From Thermanaeromonas sp. (lineage in GTDB: Bacteria > Bacillota > DSM-521 > Neomoorellales > Neomoorellaceae): a stretch of DNA of 64,000 nt. Positions 56,386 through 64,000 of this stretch are shown here, piece after piece (the first letter of the stretch is position 1; every line of letters starts with the position of its first letter). Below the pieces are notes generated by a model. That model had not been told where the DNA came from. It saw only the letters and a list, made by a program, of their open reading frames with translations, and searched no databases. Made by a program: the position numbers and the translations under genes. The stretch lies in NCBI RefSeq assembly GCF_021890735.1, contig NZ_JAKKUR010000007.1, forward strand, positions 1-64,000. Direction: 5' to 3'.

Positions 56386-58410
56386 TTGGATCTGCGCTGG
56401 ATGGCACCTTTGGCAGGTGTTCTGGCCCTGCTTTTTGCCTATTATCTTATTGTTAAAATCAACCGAGCGGATGCTGGTACTCCCCGCATGCAGGAGATAG
56501 CCGGAGCTATACAGGAAGGCGCCATGGCTTTTCTTTTGAGGGAATACCGTACCCTAGTGTTTTTCGTGCTGGGTATGGCAGCTTTAATTGTGATCACGGG
56601 AGTTTTGACTAAGGGCGCCGAAAGCATGCAGCCTGTGACAGCCGTTCCCTACGTCCTGGGAACCCTTTGCTCTGTAGGAGCCGGGTACATCGGGATGCGG
56701 GTGGCTACCAGAGCCAATGTACGTACCGCCAATGCTGCGCGCAAGAGTTTAAATGCGGCGCTAAATATTGCCTTTTCCGGCGGTTCAGTCATGGGGATGT
56801 GCGTGGTAGGTTTGGGCCTTTTAGGCCTGGGACTGGTTAATCTTCTTTTTTCAGACCCCAATATAATCAACGGCTTTGCCCTCGGAGCCAGTTCTATTGC
56901 CCTTTTTGCGAGGGTGGGCGGCGGTATCTACACCAAGGCTGCGGACGTAGGTGCTGACTTGGTAGGAAAGGTGGAGGCAGGGATCCCGGAAGACGATCCC
57001 AGAAACCCCGCTGTTATCGCTGACAATGTAGGGGATAATGTAGGCGATGTAGCTGGTATGGGCGCCGATTTGTTCGAATCTTACGTAGGGTCCATTGTAT
57101 CGGGGATCGCGTTGGGGGCTGCGCTGAGTATCCCCAACGGTACCCTGGTTCCTCTGATGCTGGCAGCGGTAGGTATTGTGTCCTCCATTATCGGGGCCTT
57201 TTTCGTTCGCACCGGTGACCAGGGTAACCCGCAGAAAGCCCTGAACACAGGAACCATGGTAGCTAGCCTCTTGGCTATCATTGGTACTTATATCGTTATT
57301 ACCGGGCTTCTGCCCGTGCGGTTCCAGGCGGGCAACAGCACCTACACGGAAACCGGGGTATTTTTGGCTACGGTGGCTGGCCTGGTAGCGGGTGTGCTTA
57401 TCGGGCGCATAACCGAATATTACACTTCCGGGGATTATCAGCCGGTGAGGGAGATCGCCAAGGCTTCTCAGACCGGTACGGCTACCAATATTATAGTAGG
57501 CTTAAGCACCGGTATGCTTAGTACCACTCTGCCCATTATCGTGATCGTTATAGCCATACTTGCGGCATACAAATTCGCAGGCCTTTACGGCATTGCCCTG
57601 GCAGCGGTAGGTATGCTTTCTACCACAGGGACTACGGTAGCGGTAGACGCTTACGGTCCCATAGCTGACAATGCCGGCGGTATTGCCGAGATGGCTGAAC
57701 TAGACCCCAAGGTGCGGAAGATTACCGATACCTTGGACTCCGTCGGTAATACTACGGCGGCTATCGGTAAAGGTTTCGCCATCGGTTCGGCTGCCCTCAC
57801 TGCCCTGGCCCTCATTTCGGCTTATATTACTTCGGCTAGAATTGCTTCTATCGATCTTGCAAGCCCCCGGGTGATAGCTGGGCTTTTTATCGGGGGTATG
57901 CTTCCCTTCCTTTTTGGAGCCCTTACGATGAAAGCCGTAGGAAGAGCAGCCTTTGATATGATCGAGGAAGTGCGGAGGCAGTTTAAGGAAATTCCGGGGC
58001 TCATGGAAGGAAAAGCTCGGCCGGACTATGCCCGGTGTGTAGCCATAAGCACAGGCGCTGCCTTGCGGGAAATGCTGGTCCCCGGCCTTCTGGCTGTGGG
58101 CGTGCCTCTTGTGGTCGGTCTCCTTCCCGGCCTGGGCAAGGAAGCCCTGGGAGGGCTTTTGGCCGGAGCAACGGTTACCGGTTTCCTGCTTGCGGTTATG
58201 ATGGCCAACGCCGGTGGTGCCTGGGACAACGCCAAAAAATACATTGAGGCTGGCCATTTCGGAGGCAAGGGTTCCGCAGCCCATGCTGCTGCAGTGAACG
58301 GCGACACGGTGGGTGATCCCTTTAAAGATACTGCCGGGCCTTCTATGAACATCCTCATCAAGCTCATGAGTATAGTTGCCCTGGTTTTTGCTCCGCTATT
58401 TATGATGTAA
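56386..58410 (+). CDS. hppA: Membrane-bound pyrophosphatase, K+-dependent type
   Basis: A 674-aa, about 16-helix enzyme coupling hydrolysis of pyrophosphate to outward ion pumping. The substrate motif is [12 protein letters not shown], and [21 protein letters not shown] follows. The residue that decides potassium dependence reads GNTTAA (alanine, not lysine), so it belongs to the K+-dependent clade. Members from related Clostridia pump sodium; which ion this one pumps cannot be decided by eye. TTG start with CGGGGGTAGG. It saves energy by recycling biosynthetic pyrophosphate, common in anaerobes. Confidence 0.96.
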   Translation: MDLRWMAPLAGVLALLFAYYLIVKINRADAGTPRMQEIAGAIQEGAMAFLLREYRTLVFFVLGMAALIVITGVLTKGAESMQPVTAVPYVLGTLCSVGAGYIGMRVATRANVRTANAARKSLNAALNIAFSGGSVMGMCVVGLGLLGLGLVNLLFSDPNIINGFALGASSIALFARVGGGIYTKAADVGADLVGKVEAGIPEDDPRNPAVIADNVGDNVGDVAGMGADLFESYVGSIVSGIALGAALSIPNGTLVPLMLAAVGIVSSIIGAFFVRTGDQGNPQKALNTGTMVASLLAIIGTYIVITGLLPVRFQAGNSTYTETGVFLATVAGLVAGVLIGRITEYYTSGDYQPVREIAKASQTGTATNIIVGLSTGMLSTTLPIIVIVIAILAAYKFAGLYGIALAAVGMLSTTGTTVAVDAYGPIADNAGGIAEMAELDPKVRKITDTLDSVGNTTAAIGKGFAIGSAALTALALISAYITSARIASIDLASPRVIAGLFIGGMLPFLFGALTMKAVGRAAFDMIEEVRRQFKEIPGLMEGKARPDYARCVAISTGAALREMLVPGLLAVGVPLVVGLLPGLGKEALGGLLAGATVTGFLLAVMMANAGGAWDNAKKYIEAGHFGGKGSAAHAAAVNGDTVGDPFKDTAGPSMNILIKLMSIVALVFAPLFMM

Positions 58411-58457
58411 TCAGACGCAGCTCTCTAAAATAAAAGGCCTAGAGGTGAACTTAAACA

Positions 58458-59009
58458 TTGGTTCGCGAGGATGCCCTAAGGCTTCTGCACCAATACTTAA
58501 AGACACCCAACCTAATTAAACATTCTCTGGCTGTGGAGGCTGTTATGCGGGCCCTGGCCAGGCATTTCGGTGAAGATGAAGATAAATGGGGCCTGGCCGG
58601 GCTCCTACACGACATAGATTACGAGGAAACTAAGGGTGATCCCCAGCGGCACAGTCTGGTGGGCGGGGAGATCTTAGAGCGAGAGGGGCTGGATCCCGAT
58701 ATCGTATACGCTGTAAAGGCCCATAATGAGGCCCACCGTCTTCCCCGGGAAGACCGTTTAAGCCGCGCCTTGTACGCCACCGACCCCTTAACCGGGCTTA
58801 TCGTGGCCGCCGCCCTTATAAGGCCGGAGAAAAAGCTTGCGCCTTTAGATGTGCAGTTTCTCCTTAACCGGTATCATGAGAAGTCCTTTGCCCGGGGAGC
58901 CAACCGGCAGCAGATAGCGTCCTGCAGGGAACTGGGGTTATCTCTAGAAGAATTTTTGGCCTTAGGTTTGGAGGCGATGAAAGGGATAGCCGGGGAATTG
59001 GGTCTATAG
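58458..59009 (+). CDS. HD domain (HDIG) phosphohydrolase-like protein
   Basis: A 183-aa protein with HD motifs: the first histidine in IKHSLAVEAVMRALARHFG, HD in LAGLLHDIDYEET, and H in VKAHNEAHRLP. This is the HDIG type, found as stand-alone proteins in anaerobes and Thermotogae. A phosphohydrolase acting on a nucleotide is likely, substrate unknown. TTG start with AGAGGTGAAC upstream. It is convergent with the DUF2225-motBA operon. Confidence 0.85.
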   Translation: MVREDALRLLHQYLKTPNLIKHSLAVEAVMRALARHFGEDEDKWGLAGLLHDIDYEETKGDPQRHSLVGGEILEREGLDPDIVYAVKAHNEAHRLPREDRLSRALYATDPLTGLIVAAALIRPEKKLAPLDVQFLLNRYHEKSFARGANRQQIASCRELGLSLEEFLALGLEAMKGIAGELGL

Positions 59010-59082
59010 ACTTGCCAAACCAGGGGCGCCCAGGGGCGGCCAAAACAACAATACTAATGGCGGGGGCGGAAAGACGCTCCCT

Positions 59083-59766
59083 TTAATTTTCCTTTCCGTC
59101 ATTGTCCATCCTTTCCCGGTAATACTCCCACCTGTCCAAAAGCAGATTGCGGAGATAAGGCTCTAAATCAGGTACATGGAGAAGCCGGCCGAGCCACTGG
59201 CGGGCGAGACCGTAGTTACCCAGCCTCCCTTCCAGCTCACCTATAAGGTAAACCCATAAGTGGACTTCCCCCGGCGAAGCGGTATCTTCGTTGGCGTAGG
59301 CTTCCTGGTACAGTTCGCTGGCCCGGCGAAGGTAACGTTGCTCCTCCTCGACATTACGATTATACCTGTAGAACCAGCCTAGCCTTAGGCAGAGGCCGGC
59401 GAGGAGCGAGCTTTTTTCCTGATTGAGAGAGCCGGTGAGGTAAGCTAGCTTATACACCTTAATGGCCGTGGATAGATCGCGGCTACCGGTATAATCTTTG
59501 TATTTTATTTTCTTTATATACTGCTCGGTGATAAGTTCCCGGCGGTCCTTTTTAACCGGGCCAAAGTTTACCGTAAAGGCATACCCGCAATACGGGCATA
59601 CGGCGACATCGTAAAAGTAAGGATTTTCTCCCTCAAAATAACCGCAAAAATCGGTGTCGCGGCCTACCTGGCGTATGAAACTCGAGCGCACCTTCTTGTT
59701 AGTAAATTTTTCTTTACAAAATAGACATTGATAACGCTTATCGTACAGGGGTTCGAGTTTGGCCAT
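59083..59766 (-). CDS. DUF2225 family zinc-binding protein
   Basis: A 227-aa soluble protein. The N-terminal part has two zinc knuckles, CLFCKEKF and CPYCGYAF, separated by the conserved KVRSSFIRQVGRDTDFCGYF and ENPYFYDVAVCP. The C-terminal 130 residues form TPR-like helices (KVYKLAYLTG, LRLGWFYRYNRNVEEEQRYL). The function is unknown; the family is common in Firmicutes. It is the third gene of motA-motB-DUF2225, 17 bp after motB, hinting at a link with motility or the envelope. Confidence 0.85.
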   Translation of the reverse strand: MAKLEPLYDKRYQCLFCKEKFTNKKVRSSFIRQVGRDTDFCGYFEGENPYFYDVAVCPYCGYAFTVNFGPVKKDRRELITEQYIKKIKYKDYTGSRDLSTAIKVYKLAYLTGSLNQEKSSLLAGLCLRLGWFYRYNRNVEEEQRYLRRASELYQEAYANEDTASPGEVHLWVYLIGELEGRLGNYGLARQWLGRLLHVPDLEPYLRNLLLDRWEYYRERMDNDGKEN

Positions 59767-59783
59767 CTCTTAGCCAACCTTTC

Positions 59784-60557
59784 TTAAGGTGAAGAAGGAA
59801 GAGTATCAGGACTTTGTTTTGCGTTGTTGGTTACGAAGGGGTTGTGTTTATAGATAACGACGTCGACGCGCCTGTTTTTTTTCCGGTTTTCCTCACTAGT
59901 ATTAGGGAACAGGGGATGGTATTCTCCATAACCTAAAGCTACGAAGCGAGTAGGATTTAACCCTGTATTTTCCGTAAAATAGCGTATTACGGTCGTGGCC
60001 CTCACAACCGAAAGCTCCCAGTTACTGGGGAACTGAGCGGTATTGATGGGCAGGTCGTCTGTGGAACCTACAACACCAATGTAGTTGGGTACGGTTTTTA
60101 GAAAGGCCGCTATTTTATCCAAAATGGGCAAGGCTTCAGGCCGGAGATTGGCTTCCCCTTTGTCGAAGAGGACGGAACCTGTAAAGCTTATTATAACCCC
60201 TTGCTCGTTTATGGTGATGAAGACTTCGTTTTTGAGGCCCTGCTCGGCTATGTATTCGCTTACCCCTGCGGCCAACGCACTTAAGGGATCACCGGGTTGT
60301 TCCGGCGGGACTACCGAAGGACCGCCGCCTAGCTCGGGAAGGATCATAGCCGAGCCTCCGGTAAAGATTTGGGCCAGGGCCTGGACCAGCTGCTGGTAGC
60401 GCACTATATCTACTTTGGAGATGGCATACATTACAATGAAGAAGGCCATGAGTAGCGTAATCAGATCGGCGTAGGTCAAAAGCCAGCGCATGATGCCGGC
60501 CGTTTCGTGCCCCCCCCCTTGGCCCTCATCTAGATCCATCTTGTCCCAGGAAGGCAA
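59784..60557 (-). CDS. motB: Flagellar motor stator protein MotB
   Basis: A 257-aa protein anchoring the stator to peptidoglycan. After a short cytoplasmic start, the single membrane helix carries the ion-binding aspartate (LLTYADLITLLMAFFIVMYA). The C-terminal OmpA-like domain (GVVGSTDDLPINTAQFPSNWELSVVRA, RFVALGYGEYHPL, NRRVDVVIY) binds peptidoglycan. The start is TTG at 60557, with GGGAGGGG upstream. Proton or sodium specificity is not obvious. It is paired with motA. Confidence 0.96.
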   Translation of the reverse strand: MPSWDKMDLDEGQGGGHETAGIMRWLLTYADLITLLMAFFIVMYAISKVDIVRYQQLVQALAQIFTGGSAMILPELGGGPSVVPPEQPGDPLSALAAGVSEYIAEQGLKNEVFITINEQGVIISFTGSVLFDKGEANLRPEALPILDKIAAFLKTVPNYIGVVGSTDDLPINTAQFPSNWELSVVRATTVIRYFTENTGLNPTRFVALGYGEYHPLFPNTSEENRKKNRRVDVVIYKHNPFVTNNAKQSPDTLPSSP

Positions 60558-60574
60558 AACGAATCCCCTCCCTT

Positions 60575-61351
60575 CTATTCTTCCCGGCGCCGTTCAGGGG
60601 ACGGCTTTTCCTGGAGCTTAAGTATCTCCAACTCCCTCCGGATAAGGCGGGGATTTTTACCCTGCACAATACCTAAGATGCCGTCAAGTATTATCTGGTT
60701 TGCTACTAGTTCTTCTGCTGCTTTAGCTTTAAGTTTAGCGGCAATGGGTAACCACAAAATATTAGCGGTAGCAATTCCGTAGAACGTGGCGAGGAAAGCT
60801 ACGGCGATGGAAGCGGCCAGTTGGTTTACATCGCTAATATTGCTTAACACATGAACCAGGCCCACTACCGTCCCTATAATTCCCATTGTAGGAGCATAAC
60901 CCCCGGCCGTCTCGAAGATGGCGGCTGCCTGTTTGGCCTGGCGTTGCCGTTGAATTATTTCATTTTCCATGATACGGCGTATCTCCTCAGGATCTATACC
61001 GTCTATGGCAAACCCCAGGCCGTTCCGTAGGAGGGGGTTTTCTTCTTGGTTGGCGTGGGATTCTAAGGCGAGAAGCCCTTCGCGCCTGGCTATTTCTGCT
61101 AGACGGACCAAATTGTCAATCAATTCGTCTAAATTGGTCTTGTCGCGGGTAAAGGCCTTAACCAGAAGGGCGGGGACACGCTGGATCTCCCGCATCGGGA
61201 AGGAAAACATGGTAGCTCCAATGGTCCCACCTAAGATTATCACCAAGGCCGGCAGGTTTAGCATTCCGCTAAGATTTATACCTTCCATAAGTATAGCGAC
61301 TACGAGGGCAAGTACAGCAAGGGATAAACCGATGATGCTGGAAATATCCAT
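60575..61351 (-). CDS. motA: Flagellar motor stator protein MotA
   Basis: A 258-aa four-helix protein of the ion-driven stator. MDISSIIGLSLAVLALVVAIL is the first helix; the second follows at LPALVIILGGTIGATMFSF. The cytoplasmic loop and the last two helices (YAPTMGIIGTVVGLVHVL with ASIAVAFLATFYGIATANILWLP) carry the proline and glycine positions needed for torque. Its own ribosome site is weak (GCAGG at close range), although a perfect GGAGGTGA lies 46 bp upstream in the leader. motB follows after 17 bp. Confidence 0.96.
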   Translation of the reverse strand: MDISSIIGLSLAVLALVVAILMEGINLSGMLNLPALVIILGGTIGATMFSFPMREIQRVPALLVKAFTRDKTNLDELIDNLVRLAEIARREGLLALESHANQEENPLLRNGLGFAIDGIDPEEIRRIMENEIIQRQRQAKQAAAIFETAGGYAPTMGIIGTVVGLVHVLSNISDVNQLAASIAVAFLATFYGIATANILWLPIAAKLKAKAAEELVANQIILDGILGIVQGKNPRLIRRELEILKLQEKPSPERRREE

Positions 61352-61364
61352 GAAGCCTGCGGTG

Positions 61365-61451
61365 AAAAAGCCCCTCTTAAAAGGGCTTTACACCTGTCAC
61401 CTCCTATATATTTCCATGGCATCCGTAACCGAGCTACCTACCTGTATTATA
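61365..61451 (-). promoter_or_regulatory. motA leader with start-stop element and terminator-like hairpin
   Basis: Read on the minus strand: a TATAAT box (61446-61451), then a stretch resembling the 3' half of a c-di-GMP-I riboswitch (GGTAGGTAGC, GGTTAC, GATG). A perfect GGAGGTGA (61397-61404) follows, and six nt later GTG TAA (61388-61393), a start codon followed at once by a stop. Next come a 7-bp stem AAAGCCC/GGGCTTT (61383-61389 and 61367-61373) with TTTTT, and finally the motA ATG. It looks like a translation-coupled attenuator; this is inference. Confidence 0.45.
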
Positions 61452-61522
61452 TCGGCTTAAAAAGACAAAAAGAAAGCTTTTCTTACAACAAATAGCACGC
61501 TTTAAACGGTCACGTCGTTGTT

Positions 61523-61552
61523 TTAAAACTAGCACGAGAAGAATATTATAAT
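61523..61552 (+). promoter_or_regulatory. Candidate SigA promoter of the amidase-CofE fusion gene
   Basis: TTAAAA (61523-61528), an 18-bp spacer and a perfect TATAAT (61547-61552), 38 bp before the ATG. It is divergent from the motA leader. Confidence 0.5.
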
Positions 61553-61590
61553 TTCTGTACAGCGAACTCAAAAGCGGAGGTGGCCGGCCC

Positions 61591-63252
61591 ATGCAGGGGA
61601 TGCCTCGCTTCACCAATATTTTTAGCCGTGTGCAATTTAAGGAAGACGGTGAAGATGAGAGCCTGGTGGTACTAGAAGCAACTGGCCCCTTCCCTTTTGA
61701 ACTGGTGGCGGAAGGACCTTGCCTTTACAGCTTAAAGGTTCGGGGGAAACTCAATATGTTCTCGGGCCCTTTAGAGGTGCGGGACGGGATCATTAAGCAG
61801 GTTTCCATCAAGGAGGAAGGTCCTGAAGAGGCCAGATTTCTAATTCATCTTGAGGTCCCTACGGAAGCTTTTACCACAGTTCAGAAGGGGTTGCCGGCCA
61901 AGGTTACGGTACATCTAAGCCGCAAGCCCATGAAGGAGTTTTACCAGGGGCGCCTCCTGGTGATCGACCCGGGCCACGGGGGACCAGATGCCGGCCACCG
62001 GGGTCCTGTAAACCTTTGGGAACGAGATATGGTATGGATTGCCGCTCGGGAATTTGCCGAAATTTTACAACACTTGGGTGCTATGGTGGTAATAACCAGG
62101 GAGAAAGAAGAGAATCCTTCTTGGAAGGAAAGAATAAAAAAGGCGGGAACAGAGACGTCTCTTTTTTTGAGCCTGCATACCCACGGAAGTACGGATGAGA
62201 AAGTACGGGGCGCAGCCGTAAAATACAATCCCCGGGCTAAAGGAGGAGAAAACCTGGCGCGGATGGTTTTAGAAGCCATAACCTCTAAAACCAAGGTGCC
62301 CGGGCGGGGAGTAGAGCCAGAGAGCGAGTTGGCCGAGCTCGGGGAGACTCAGGCTCTTCTTGTGGAGATGGTAACTATTACCAATTGGGTAGATGAGGGT
62401 GTCCTGCGCAACCCCTATTTCTATCGCAAATTGGCCCAGGCAACTTTAAGCGCATTTTATCACTTTGCAATCCTTAACGAGGGATATGCAGGAAGCGAAG
62501 TATTCCTTAAGCCCTCTGTTGAAGCAGCGAAAACCGAAGAGGAAGCCCAGAAGAAAGATGCTAAAGTTGGGCCTCCGCTTCATTCCATCCCCAAGGCGGC
62601 TGTCAAAGGTGCCAGATACATAGCTAAAATACCTATCCGTACCCATATTATTACGGAGAAAGATAATATAGTAGAGGTAGCCCGGCGGTATACGGAAGGG
62701 ATAGTCGGTCCGGGGGATGTTATCGCCTTGGCCGAAAGTGTAGTAGCTATTTCTCAAGGCCGGGCCATTCTTCCGGAAAATGTTAAACCTGGCTGGCTGG
62801 CCCGGTTTTTATGTCGCTTTCCGGAGAAATCGGGTAGCCTGGCTACACCTGCAGCTATGCAACTGGCCATTCAGGAGGCAGGTTGGCTCCGCATTTTGGC
62901 CGGATGTTTGGCCGCAGCTATAGGCAGGCTCTTGCACCGCAAAGGATATTTTTATATAGTAGCAGGGAGGGAACTGGCGCTAATCGATGATGTAGCTGGT
63001 ACGATGTACCCCTATGACCGGCACATAGTTTTGGGTCCCCGGGAGCCTCAAAAGGTGGTTGAAGAGATTAAAAAGGCTACCAGAGCCGAGGCAGTAATTG
63101 CTGATGTAAACGACCTGGGGTGCGTAGATATTCTGGCAGTGACCAAGGGCACTGCCTTGCGCGCCGTACAGGAGGCCCTACGGGATAATCCCTTTGGAAA
63201 TGAAGATGAGCAGACTCCTATTGTGGTTTTAAAACGTCTAAGGGTTACTTAA
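61591..63252 (+). CDS. N-acetylmuramoyl-L-alanine amidase fused to a CofE-like ligase domain
   Basis: A 553-aa two-enzyme protein. Residues 1-115 form a beta-rich domain like AMIN. Residues 120-297 are Amidase_3 with all zinc and catalytic positions: VIDPGHGG (H129), LWERD (E144), SLHTHGS (H196) and LLVEMV (E259). After a charged linker (300-345), residues 346-553 resemble Firmicute coenzyme F420-0:L-glutamate ligase-like proteins (IPIRTHIITEKDNIVEVARR, PGDVIALAESVVAISQGRAI, DRHIVLGPREPQK, DVNDLG, DNPFGNEDEQTP). No signal peptide or membrane segment begins the protein, odd for a wall amidase. ATG start with GGAGGTGG. The function of the fusion is unknown. Confidence 0.85.
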   Translation: MQGMPRFTNIFSRVQFKEDGEDESLVVLEATGPFPFELVAEGPCLYSLKVRGKLNMFSGPLEVRDGIIKQVSIKEEGPEEARFLIHLEVPTEAFTTVQKGLPAKVTVHLSRKPMKEFYQGRLLVIDPGHGGPDAGHRGPVNLWERDMVWIAAREFAEILQHLGAMVVITREKEENPSWKERIKKAGTETSLFLSLHTHGSTDEKVRGAAVKYNPRAKGGENLARMVLEAITSKTKVPGRGVEPESELAELGETQALLVEMVTITNWVDEGVLRNPYFYRKLAQATLSAFYHFAILNEGYAGSEVFLKPSVEAAKTEEEAQKKDAKVGPPLHSIPKAAVKGARYIAKIPIRTHIITEKDNIVEVARRYTEGIVGPGDVIALAESVVAISQGRAILPENVKPGWLARFLCRFPEKSGSLATPAAMQLAIQEAGWLRILAGCLAAAIGRLLHRKGYFYIVAGRELALIDDVAGTMYPYDRHIVLGPREPQKVVEEIKKATRAEAVIADVNDLGCVDILAVTKGTALRAVQEALRDNPFGNEDEQTPIVVLKRLRVT

Positions 63253-63334
63253 AGGTCGCCAGGAAGAAGGCTTTTTATGCCACGCAATCCGCGTATTTAG
63301 GGAGAAGGTTTTTAAAATAAGGTTGGTGTTGTAG

Positions 63335-64000
63335 TTGGGCAAAAAGAGAAAGAGCAAAATGGAATCCGTGCAGGTTAATGGCGCGGTAACACAGGAAAAG
63401 ATACTACAACTTATGGAAGAACGCAGCTATAAACCCCTTACCTTGGAGGAGCTTCATGAGGTTTTGGGGGGTTCCTACGAGGATTTGAGGGAACTCCTTC
63501 AAGAGCTAGAACTTGAGGGTAAGGTGGTTCGCACACGGAAGAATAAATACGGGTTACCTTCCAAGATGGGCCTGGTGGCGGGCTACCTCCAGGTTTCACC
63601 CAGGGGGTTCGCTTTTCTTTCTCCTTTAGATAAGGGTGACGATGTCTATATCAGCCCGGCTAACTTGGGAGGGGCCATGCACCAGGACTTGGTTCTAGCC
63701 CGACTCCTTCCCTATCAGGGCCTTAAGCGCCGGGAAGGGGAAATAATACGGGTTTTGAAGCGAGCCCGTACCAGGGTAGTGGGAACCTACGAACAGAACC
63801 GGCGGTTGGGATTCGTCGTTCCCGATGACCCTCACCTGCACCAGGATATATTTGTTCCCTTGGAAGAAACTAAAGGGGCCCGCCATAAGGATAAAGTAGT
63901 GGTGGAAATAACCCGGTGGCCGGACGGCAGGCGTAACCCTGAGGGCAGGGTAGTAGAGGTACTGGGGCCCGCAGGAGCTCCAGGGATCGATATTTTATCT
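63335..64000 (+). CDS. rnr: Ribonuclease R, N-terminal part
   Basis: Only the first 222 codons lie in the window. The gene was not in the ORF track because it has no stop here. An N-terminal winged helix (ILQLMEERSYKPLTLEELHEVL) is followed by two cold-shock OB domains (GLVAGYLQVSPRGFAFLSPLD and VVGTYEQNRRLGFVVPDD), the layout of RNase R/VacB. The 3'-5' exonuclease RNB domain would follow outside. The start is TTG at 63335 or ATG at 63359; neither has a strong ribosome site. Firmicutes often have secG-rnr-smpB; here several genes separate secG from rnr. Confidence 0.9.
   Translation, partial: MGKKRKSKMESVQVNGAVTQEKILQLMEERSYKPLTLEELHEVLGGSYEDLRELLQELELEGKVVRTRKNKYGLPSKMGLVAGYLQVSPRGFAFLSPLDKGDDVYISPANLGGAMHQDLVLARLLPYQGLKRREGEIIRVLKRARTRVVGTYEQNRRLGFVVPDDPHLHQDIFVPLEETKGARHKDKVVVEITRWPDGRRNPEGRVVEVLGPAGAPGIDILS

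Noticed and set aside
57700-58284. 194-aa minus-strand ORF within hppA
   Set aside because: Antisense to conserved pyrophosphatase helices; no independent evidence.
61449-61456. GCCGATAT on the minus strand as a SigD flagellar -10 box before motA
   Set aside because: The box matches the SigD -10, but no TAAA-type -35 lies 14-16 bp upstream. The overlapping TATAAT is equally plausible, so no SigD promoter is claimed.

Overview
The window is 64 kb of dense chromosomal DNA from a Gram-positive, endospore-forming, probably thermophilic and flagellated member of the Clostridia. A relative of Moorella or Thermanaeromonas is the best guess; this rests on gene order and protein flavour, not on a search. 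Sporulation is indicated by sleB-ypeB, and the Gram-positive type by csaB, comFA/comFC, whiA, yvcK, rapZ and a MinJ-like protein. Starts are often TTG or GTG with strong GGAGG-type ribosome sites, and several start positions below are moved from the ORF track on that basis. No rRNA, tRNA, CRISPR array, prophage or intact transposase was seen.

Layout. 1-2933 (minus strand): cysteine desulfurase, thiI and the start of a B12-binding radical SAM gene, a sulfur-transfer operon. 3125-7309: a trypsin-like protease, the germination pair sleB-ypeB (minus), two small unknown genes and an FmdB zinc ribbon. 7386-7539: a 154-bp MITE-like element with a 10-bp target duplication. 7617-16562: cell-envelope genes (DUF5693, csaB, murJ, fabZ, tagO), a 31-aa membrane micro-ORF, DUF421, a phosphohexomutase and a small zinc ribbon missed by the ORF track. 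16694-21266: a short GT2-like protein, a diguanylate cyclase, comFA, comFC, then a DnaA-box cluster upstream of a cold-shock gene. 21416-26741: hpf with a SigH-like promoter, a conserved unknown, secA, and prfB with its programmed +1 frameshift. 26886-31706: a radical SAM/HTH pair, a YitT protein and a split transketolase. 31795-44546: ftsE, ftsX, an M23-like coiled-coil protein, ctpA, a MinJ-like protein, then uvrB, uvrA, a stand-alone pyruvate-kinase C-terminal-like protein and uvrC. 44591-51325: HAD phosphatase, rapZ, yvcK, whiA, a hexapeptide transferase, DUF1405 and rpoN. 51511-58410: lower glycolysis (gap, pgk, tpiA, eno, without gpmI), secG and a potassium-dependent membrane pyrophosphatase. 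58458-64000: an HD protein, a motA-motB-DUF2225 operon on the minus strand with an unusual leader, an amidase fused to a CofE-like domain, and the start of rnr.

Most of this is conserved housekeeping DNA. The most novel-looking items are the fusion of an N-acetylmuramoyl-L-alanine amidase with a coenzyme F420-0:L-glutamate ligase-like domain and no visible signal peptide (61591-63252); the motA leader, which has a perfect ribosome site in front of a GTG-TAA start-stop, then a terminator-like hairpin, then a weak motA ribosome site; the DnaA-box cluster at the csp promoter; the FtsEX-linked M23 protein in which the last zinc-ligand histidine is aspartate; and the MITE-like element next to two strong promoters. 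All family assignments were made by eye from motifs and remembered family patterns; no database search was run.
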